From Dermacentor variabilis (taxonomy: Eukaryota > Arthropoda > Arachnida > Ixodida > Ixodidae): DNA of 64,000 nucleotides. This document shows positions 56,389 to 64,000 of the stretch, in pieces. Position 1 is the first letter of the stretch; each line of letters begins with the position of its first letter. The position numbers and the translations under genes are program-made. The stretch covers positions 1,590,001-1,654,000 of the forward strand of contig NC_134571.1 of NCBI RefSeq assembly GCF_050947875.1, in the 5' to 3' direction. Below the pieces are notes generated by a model, which ran no database searches, had not been told where the DNA came from, and worked only from the letters and a program-made list of their open reading frames with translations.

Positions 56389-57264
56389 CTGCTGCGACTG
56401 GGGACAGCAATACCGGTGAGTCATTTAACATCAATCGCTTAACTTCAATCGCTATGTGATATATTCGTCTCGTTAACTTACAGGCGGAGGCAAGTTGGCG
56501 AACTAGATGCTGCATTACGTATGGGCAGTCAGGACCCTCCGTAGCTGTTTCCGAAATAAACTTTCAGTTATGAGGCCATCATTATACACACATTCACGAA
56601 AGAGGTATCAGAACGCGCGTCACATTTTTCATCTCGTTGTAGCCGTAGCCATGGGTGACTGAGTAGCCTTATCAATGTATGTTTTTTTCAAGTCCGCCGG
56701 CAACTTCTTTCGTTCACAGAACTGAATAACCCTTTGATAAACTAAAGCTAATGTACTGAATTAAATGTATTAAACAGTTGCGGGCATGATAATTCACCCA
56801 TATTTCGTACCTGTTAGTTCCAAATGTTCTTGCTTTCCAGTTTGGGTTACCTCAGGACATTTTTGCAGTAGTGAAGCGGTGCATCACGTTCATGCACGAA
56901 AAGAATGCATCATTTCTAATAGCTTCATTTTTTTCATCTATTTGCTTGTGAAACCAGCAGTGTGATTCCTTCTAGTGTATAAACAAGCGCACAAATGTTC
57001 TCATTTGTGATCTCAATGATACTTAAGCTGTTGACATGCATTGTAGTTACGCAGACATCAATTTTACGGAGAGTAACAATATTTATTTACCATGCTTGTA
57101 CATTTGCATGTGTTCTGTAGTCACAAACCATTACAATATATATGTCGCACCTTTTCGCATTTTATCTTGCAAAATTGTGCTTGTTCAATTTCTGATGCAG
57201 TCAAAATTTTTGTTCCAGACATGCAGTAATGACATGCACTACTATGACATGCACTATTATGCTT
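56389..57264. other. unassigned DNA left of the BEL/Pao remnant
   Basis: No gene and no 5' LTR matching the candidate 3' LTR at 60.10 kb was seen. The BEL/Pao copy is therefore probably 5'-truncated. Confidence 0.4.
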
Positions 57265-60070
57265 CAGAACGCACCGTATAGCTCTGCTAGCCGACATTGA
57301 AAAAGCATTCCTTGAAATCTCAATAGCAGAGAAGGATAGAGATGCCTTTCGATTCCTCTGGTTTGTAAAAAAAAGCACTGCGTTTCTCCGAAGAGGAGAT
57401 TCAAGAGTGGAGGATGACGCGAGTGCCATTCGGAGCACAATGTAGGCCATTCCAACTGACGGCAACTATACTCCATCACCTAAAGAATATGCCTTCAAGC
57501 AAAGCCAGTACCGCGAAACTTCTCAGCGAGTCATTCTACGTAATGATTTAGTGGTTGGAGCAGAGTCAGATGAAGAAGCATTTCACATCTGCCGCGAAGC
57601 CAAAGAGATTATGCAGGAGGCAGGAATGACGCTAAGGAAATGGGCGACCAACTCAGATGGTCTGATTACCGCACTGGAGCATGAGGAACAGTCGGGAGGC
57701 AAAGAACTGGCTGTCCTCCAAGAGAAAAGTGTGAAGGTACTTGGAATCACATGGAATCCGTACAGGGATACTTTCACTTTTTCTTTGAGGGGCCTTCTCG
57801 AATTTATGAAAGAAAAAGATGACACCAAGCGGTTCGTTCTTCAAGCTGCTTCACGGATATTCGACCCAATCGGATTTGTTGCGCCGTTCACCATTGCCAT
57901 TAAGATCTTCCAGAAATTGTGTACACGTGGAATAGGCTGAGATGAGCAGCTACCTCAGGATTTGCAAGAATGGCATGAATGGGTGAGCCAAATACCAGTC
58001 TTGCAGAATATTTCCATACCAGGTTATCTTGGCAGCGGAACCAAATCGCCCCGAGTGATGCAGGCTCAGGTATTTTGCGACGCAAGCCCTTCGGCATATG
58101 GTGCAGCGCTCTACATCTTACCGAGCTGCTCAGCGAGGCCTGAGTTGATCGCAAAAGCACGTGTGGCACCTATCAAGACAATGACACTGCCACGGCTGGA
58201 GTTTCTAGGAGCCTTGATCAGAGCAAGGCTACTTAATTACGTCTCAAGTGCCTTCACTGACTTTGAGATCCACTGGACAATGTGGTCGCATTCCATAATT
58301 ACCTTGTCATGGATAAAAGGTGACGCAATGAAGTGGAAGCAATTTGTGTCGAACAGAGTGAAACAGATCAGGAAGAAAAACGATCCTTCTATGTGGAAGT
58401 ATTGTCCAGAACAGCCAAATCCTGCTGACCAACTGACACGTGGAGTTTCAATGGACAAGTTATTGTATAACCGTACGTGGCTGCATAGACCAGACTCGCT
58501 AGGCGAGTCAGAAGATAGATGGCCACTACAACCCCCAGAACGTATCAGCAGCGACGACAGAATAATCTGTGAAATGACTGTCGTTCACGTTGCGATCTCC
58601 AGTGCGACAAAGTCGACATCGATTCTGTACATTGACAGCTACAGCAGAATCGAAAAGCTGCTCAGGGTCACGGCAAAATTTATCAAACACTGCCGATTCA
58701 AAAACAGAGCACACACTGGTTTTCTAGTAGCCGAAGAGATCACTGAAGCAGAAAAATATTGGATCAGACATGTACAGCAGCAAGCCTTCAGCGAAGATAT
58801 AAGTTCGACTTCAACAGGTATATCAGCAAAGACAACCTCTCGCATCAAAGACCTCAACCCGTTCTTGGATGCCGACAGCATCCTCCGTGTGGGCGGGCGC
58901 CTGTTGCACCTTGACGCATCTGAGGAGGTAGAACACCCAGTCATCCTCCCGCACGATCATCATTTTTCTACGTTACTGACAATGCGAGCACACTGCGAAA
59001 TACTACACGGAAGCGTAAGAGACACCCTGTCACAGTTGCGAGAGCACTATTGTGTCTGCCGGGCAAGAACATTAGTGAAGAAAATCATACACGGCTGCTA
59101 TAAGTGCAGACATTTCAGAATTGGTCCTGGCGAAGCTCCAACTGCTCCTATAGCACGTCATTGTTTAAGGCCGACGAACCCATTCGAAGTCACTGGAGTT
59201 GACTTCGCAGGACCACTATTTGTTGTGACTCAAGCCGGAGAAACAAAACATTACATGGCGCTCTTCGTATGTGCCACATCATGAGCAGTGCACCAGGAAC
59301 TGGCTTTCAGCATGACCTCATAAGCATTCCTCATGCCTTTACGACGCTTTGTAGCGCGAAGGGGTCTAAGTCGCGTTATCAATTCAGGCAACGCAAGAAC
59401 ATTTAAGAAGACGTTAAAAGAGTTAGAGAAGCTTTACAAGTTGCTTTACCAAGAGAACGTAACGGCATACTTGAACCAGAAGAGTATCACTTGGAAGATT
59501 ATTCTTCCCAGCGCACCATGGTGGGGCGGCTGGTGGGAGGGTCTGGTCAGGACGATCAAGCTTCCGCTGAGAAAGGTTCTCGGCAAAGCTCGACTTAACA
59601 TTGAAGAACTGACGTCTGTGCTTACGGAAGTAGAAGCAGTCGTGAACTGGAGGCCTCTCAACTACGTTGGGTCGGACAGCGAAGAACCTGGTGCATTAAC
59701 ACCAGCAGATCTCCCCATAGGACGGAGACTAATGACGCTACCACAGGGCAGCAACGACGTGTCAGTGGATTTTACGCCCACGGAAGCTGTCCGACGACAC
59801 GCCTACAGGAAACGCTTAACTAAGAACTATGGAAGATGTGGACGAAAGAATATCTGCTGCAACTTCGATCAGCGCACTTTTCCCGTGGGAGACCCACCAA
59901 CGAAATAAAGACAGGAGATATCGTCATAGCCCACGCCGAGAAATTACCTCGACAAATTTGGAAGGGCTCTTGAAGTCTACAAGGGTGTTGATGGCCATGT
60001 CCGCTCTTGCAAGATTCAACAACAGCAAGGAGTTATTACCACCAGACCAATACAAAAACTTTATTCGCTC
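57265..60070 (+). pseudogene. BEL/Pao pol remnant: RT, RNase H, integrase
   Basis: An ADIEKAFL block (57,290) opens the RT fragment; the YVDD-type catalytic site (~57,540) is hit by a frameshift and its first Asp is Asn. Frame 57,551-57,940 covers the RT thumb/connection region and ends in a stop. Frame 57,962-59,284 covers RNase H (PRLEFLGALIRARL, NPADQLTRG) and the integrase H2C2 region (C.KC..CR type), with HYMALFVCATS just before a stop. Frame 59,333-59,908 covers the integrase C-terminal half with WWGGWWEGLVRTIK and LNYVGSD. A shifted tail reaches ~60,070. At least four breaks; not functional. Confidence 0.85.
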
Positions 60071-60102
60071 GAGGTGAACGAGTGATTTGGCGGCCGGGAG
60101 TG

Positions 60103-60277
60103 TGTTGAATCTCAGCACAGTCCCCGATCGAAGAAGAACGAGCACCTCCTTCCTGGAGGGAGCGCGTGCTCACGAGCACGTGCAGCCAGGGGCTACCTGA
60201 ATGGAAAAGAATAAAAAAAGAATGCCTTATGCTTTGAACTTCACTTCTAGTCAGTAAACCGTACGTCATGTTAAACA
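60103..60277 (+). repeat. candidate 3' LTR of the BEL/Pao element
   Basis: Begins TGTTGAATCTCAGC after a purine-rich GGCGGCCGGGAG tract and ends ATGTTAAACA, so the termini TGTT...AACA are inverted. AATAAA lies at ~60,208. About 175 bp, within the range for BEL LTRs. Without a second copy the borders are inference. Confidence 0.55.
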
Positions 60278-61479
60278 TCGGTCTTCTCGGCGTGCGATTT
60301 TCCGCTGCTTTTCTTTCGTAATCCAGTACATTAATTCATAACACGAACATGACCATGTGCCATGCCTTCTTTAAAGGTGCTTCTTACCGCTCCCTGTCCA
60401 TTCCAGTGAACTTGCGAGAATCTATCATCAAAAAGCTCATAGACCATAGAAAGCGTCATGACATTAGCGGGGGCGGGCGGGCGTCTCGGTGCACGTTTTC
60501 TGCTACTCACCGAGCATAGCTGTCCCGATGCCGTAGCAGAGATCTTCCTCGCGTCTGTGCTGGCTGCATACCCGAGTTGTAGCCGACAGCTGTTTGCCGG
60601 TTCTAAGTTTCGCTAGCCAAGCTTCACGCACCTTCATGTCCTCCGGCTACGTGCGAATAAGGCTGACACCAGGCTCCGTCGCGTACATCCGGCACTGCGG
60701 CACCGAGCAGTAGCCTACCATGCTGCACGCCTCCAAAAGCAGCCACTGCCTATTATAGTGATTTCAAATGCTGTCAAGCAGATACCAAATGCGGGAAAAC
60801 CTCACCACATAATCAGAACGGCAGTGCAGCTGGGGCTTTAAACTTTCGTTTTCCGTTCGCTTCGGCGCTTCCGAAGCAGCCGACGCGGCCACTGTGTCCA
60901 CGTGATCCCTCATGCCACGTAACGCCGACGGTGGCGCCAGCTTTTCCAGTGGTGGAGTCCGATTCCAATATTCAAGAAGCAAAAAACAAAAGCCCACAGA
61001 TTTTTTCTCTCGCGCCCGCTCTTACTCGCGCCTGCGCACAAACGGCTGGCGATCCCTCAAATGATCCTCTCGTCGCGCCGCCACCATCGGAGAGACGCGG
61101 TGCATTCTGGGTGCCGGCGCATATTGCAGCATGTCGCATCTCGCGCTGGCTGCTGCCGCGGATCGCCGACGGACGCCGCATACGCCGTCCGCGCCTCGCG
61201 TCGGTGACTATCGACCTTTTTCGCGGAGCAGTTCGTTCTAAAGAAACGAGATGGCGCTTTCGGCGACAGCGCACGAATACGAAAACATTACCGCTTCCAC
61301 CTCACTTTTGTGTGATCAGCTGTCGTCACTGGAACTGTGCAGCAATCATGACAGACTGAATCATGTGGATTGAATAGGTGTGCAGTAGTTCGCTGCAAAA
61401 ATAGTGACTGGCATATGGGTGTCTTGCGCTGGAGCTTGAGGTATAGCAGCGGCGCCTAGTGGCGGCGCGCGAAACGTTA
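60278..61479. other. unassigned DNA
   Basis: No gene recognised. 60,990-61,065 is the second copy of the dispersed repeat at 8.42 kb. GC-rich around 61,080-61,260. Confidence 0.45.
60990..61065 (+). repeat. dispersed repeat, copy 2 (direct partner at 8.42 kb)
   Basis: TTTTTTCTCTCGCGCCCGCT, CTTACTCGCGCCTGCGCA and ACGGCTGGCGATCCCTCAAATGA as in copy 1. Confidence 0.7.
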
Positions 61480-61680
61480 TCTGGGTAGTACCAGCTTGGG
61501 TAGTATTGAGCCCTGGCCGTGGCGAAGCAAGTTTCTAGCCCGAGTATTGCGTCGATTCGCACTTTTTTCTACCCTGTTGCGAGTGCCAAAAAGCGAGTCA
61601 CTTCTCACAGACCACGCCGACCACGCTGCGAGCTCGCCGCAGCCTATAGTTTAACGAAAACGGACTCTCCGTGAGACGTA

Positions 61681-61889
61681 ATGCTGGAAGCAAAAGGAAA
61701 CGGCGACGCCGTTCCGGAGAGACCTAGCTCAGCCTCGAAAAAGCGTCACCGTAGTTACTTCTGCGTCGTGGGCTGCCATGAAGGCCTGAATCCCAACATC
61801 AGATTCTACCGTTTTATTTCAAGGCCTCACGAAGCAGATCGAGCGCCGGGAGCGCTGGATAACTGCAGTTCGTCGCTCTGGGTAAGCGA
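61681..61889 (+). CDS. THAP-domain first exon (frameshifted)
   Basis: ATG 61,681 opens MLEAKGNGDAV.., then SYFCVVGC (C-x3-C), IRFYRFISRPHEADR (the F.FP..R equivalent). In the next frame RRERWITAVRR supplies the invariant Trp, directly before GTAAGC at ~61,881. A one-base frameshift at ~61,840 separates the two. The remaining Cys and His would be in exon 2; a CACCTACAG acceptor-like site at 61,976 is followed by sequence without a C-x2-H-F, so exon 2 was not found. Confidence 0.55.
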
Positions 61890-62384
61890 AACTTCGCGCC
61901 ATGCTGACTGTTTCGCATGTCTTGAAGCTTGCTTCATTATCTGCGTTATAAAATTCGGTCTTTTGCACCTACAGTCCCGACGGCAGACCGACATAGCAGC
62001 AGGCATGACTGGTGATTCACGATTAGAGACTCGGCCACAGCGACAATTAACAATTCGACCGGTGCGAAGTGGTGAAGTAACCAGGCCTGTGCAAATTAGC
62101 ACAAATGGTCGGGCTGATTCGGTGACAATTCACTACCCCACTACGAGCAGCACAGCAAGGTAGTATTGATTGCAGCACATCTATGTTAGAGCGCTGTTAT
62201 TAAAAGCTACATCAAGCGAGCAGCGCACGAGCTCGCGCTGCAGTGCGATTCGCACGTACGTTACTGCGAGCTCATATGCATTGCATCAGTTATTTATCAG
62301 TTGCTGAAAGGACAGATTGCCGCTACTACAGTGCAGGCATAACTACTCGTCTAGCGGCGTGCAGTCAACAAAGATTGCAGCAGG

Positions 62385-62520
62385 CCCACCGTTACGCGGC
62401 ATGTCGAAAGACCGCTGCCGTCGCGGTGCGTGCGATCGTGCGCTCGAGCAGTTCGTACATCGCGGCGTGCTGAAAGGCCGCTGCCGTCGCGGCGCGTACC
62501 ATCGACGATCCGTCGTGCAC
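62385..62520. repeat. two-copy tandem repeat, 68-bp period
   Basis: GAAAGACCGCTGCCGTCGCGG at ~62,405 and GAAAGGCCGCTGCCGTCGCGG at ~62,473, each followed by a CGATCGTGCGCTCGAGC / CGTGCACTCGAGC block. Confidence 0.75.
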
Positions 62521-62884
62521 TCGAGCTGTTCCGTACACATGATGTCTGCTTATCGCTGCTGTGAATTCATTTACAGCAATCATTTCCTCGCTTTTGTGCG
62601 CCTGAATCTAGCAGCGTGCAAACCTTACCTGAAGTTCAACTTCGCACGCGACTCGCTTCACTTGCGATTGACAACGCGCTAAAACTTTGCCGCTTATTTC
62701 TTGAACGGCGTACACGTATTCGGCGTTGCATAATTTGTTGCCTTTACGCAGCGTGCCACCCCTGAAAAAATCTTCGGCGCCCGATATTCGCTGCATGCAG
62801 TGGTACAACAAAAGCGAAAGTGGCGGGTCCATAATGTAAACGTGCTTTCCGAAGCAGACGACCGAGCTTGGTACTACCCAGTTC

Positions 62885-63218
62885 AGGACAGAGGGCGCTT
62901 TTTAGCTCCATTTTCGCAGCGCCCCCTGGGCAATGCAAGAGCCCCATTAAGGAATAGAACGAATCTGTGCGGTCCGGTCTCGTGGACCGTTGCTGCAACT
63001 GCCCGTACGTATTACCGGCACTTCGAGACGTACGGCTTTTGCCGAGGATACAGAAATTTGCTCATGCGCCAGCGTTTTGTCGCTAAACTTCAAAGAAAAT
63101 GCTTCAGCCCCGGAACGTCGGCAAGAGTGAGTACGGCTCGTTAAACAATGACAAAGGACATAGGCGGAAAGTTTGCATTCTTCTGGGGAGGGGGAGGCCT
63201 CGACCAGCTTTCCGAAAC
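62885..63218. other. unassigned DNA
   Basis: No gene or repeat recognised. Confidence 0.4.
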
Positions 63219-63632
<414 letters not shown>

Positions 63633-64000
63633 CAACAAGTTGTTGACAAAGGGCAGTACCTGCGGTCGCTGTGGTGGTGCGCACTCACAGTGCCAGTTCT
63701 CTCAAGCACAATGGTTCACGTGCGGGAAAACTGGGCACTTGGCACGGGTATGCCGAAGGGGGAGTAAGAACAGCAAACAGCAGCAGCAGCAGCAGCCTAG
63801 TTCAAGCCCAGGTACCACGCAAGCTCGCGGCCGGGGTCGCCGTCGTAACGGTACGCGGCGGGGGCGTGCGGCAGCAGGCTCGAGTTATTCCGCGGCCAGG
63901 CTCCACGTTGTGGCCGAGGATTCGCTGATTTTCGACATGTGGAACACAGGCTTTGCACCGTCGTCTGTGCCGCCGTACATGCTGACCGTCGAAAGCTGCG
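63633..64000 (+). CDS. Ty3/gypsy gag (nucleocapsid region), runs off the window
   Basis: Frame open from 63,640 to the window end. CGRCGGAHSQCQF and FTCGKTGHLARVC form the two zinc-knuckle blocks of arthropod gypsy/mdg1-type Gag; at the start of the second, WFTCGKTGH has Trp where this family usually has Cys, so that knuckle may be defective. A Gln run (63,778-63,796), an Arg/Gly-rich basic stretch and the start of a protease-like region follow. The RTE 3 fragment lies directly upstream. Confidence 0.7.

Larger units (their letters stand above)
57265..60277 (+). mobile_element. BEL/Pao LTR retroelement, 5'-truncated and broken
   Basis: Part of the RT, RNase H, integrase zinc-binding and core regions and a C-terminal tail, followed by a candidate 3' LTR. 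Domain order and motifs are those of BEL/Pao. No gag, protease or 5' LTR seen. Confidence 0.85.
61480..62884. mobile_element. candidate DNA transposon with THAP exon
   Basis: CTGGGTAGTACCAGCTTGGG at 61,480 and the reverse complement of 62,860-62,884, CTGGGTAGTACCAAGCTCGG, form inverted ends of ~20 bp with two differences, 1.4 kb apart. A THAP-like exon starts 200 bp inside. No target duplication could be seen, so the outer borders are uncertain. Confidence 0.5.

Noticed and set aside
57121..58944. Minus-strand frames over the BEL/Pao region
   Set aside because: Shadows; the plus strand carries consistent pol motifs.

Overview
This is a repeat-dominated stretch of an arthropod nuclear genome, most likely a hard tick. 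It shows spliced GT-AG introns, no operons or ribosome binding sites, long microsatellites, and nested non-LTR, Penelope-like and BEL/Pao retroelements. The tick assignment rests on my recognition of several interspersed repeats (a tRNA-headed SINE, a LINE 3' end bearing a GATGG repeat, a satellite with a tRNA-like core); I could not run a search. Only one gene looks like an ordinary host gene: a short five-finger C2H2 zinc finger protein at 20.5-21.1 kb (minus).

Layout. 1-5 kb: two antisense LINE copies, each ending in a long (ATT)n tract. 5-12.7 kb: mostly unassigned DNA with degenerate tandem repeats, a candidate X-box, a MITE and a small palindrome. 12.8-14.8 kb: a THAP exon, then a retroelement gag-like frame split by a 1.4-kb transposon with a perfect TTAA duplication and an internal THAP gene (Kolobok-like). 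14.8-18.9 kb: about 14 tandem copies of a ~294-bp satellite with a tRNA-like core. 19-22.9 kb: LINE debris, the zinc finger gene, a decayed SINE. 22.9-26.3 kb: a decayed Penelope-like element with a minisatellite-bearing insertion. 26.7-28.1 kb: two abutting non-autonomous DNA transposons. 28.5-34.5 kb and 36.7-43.4 kb: two CR1/L2-like LINEs, each with tandem ~297-bp 5' monomers, a 2A-like motif before ORF1 and an (AAAT)n tail, and each interrupted by an antisense RTE LINE. Further nested insertions are a SINE in the first LINE, and a Penelope-like element that itself carries a SINE in the second. 35.1-36.4, 44.1-47.9 and 53.1-56.1 kb: three P-element/THAP9-like transposase loci in different states of decay. 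48-51.3 kb: two 3' fragments of another LINE family. 57.3-60.3 kb: a broken BEL/Pao retroelement with a candidate 3' LTR. 61.5-62.9 kb: another element with inverted ends and a THAP exon. 63.2-64 kb: microsatellite, an RTE fragment and the start of a Ty3/gypsy gag.

Two themes stand out. First, THAP-type zinc finger coding modules occur at six places in 64 kb, in at least two and probably three different DNA-transposon backgrounds. Second, exact target-site duplications let the order of nested insertions be read directly, and removing the insert restores the interrupted reading frame in four cases. Almost all element proteins carry frameshifts, stops or lost catalytic residues; single-base indels in homopolymers could also be assembly error.
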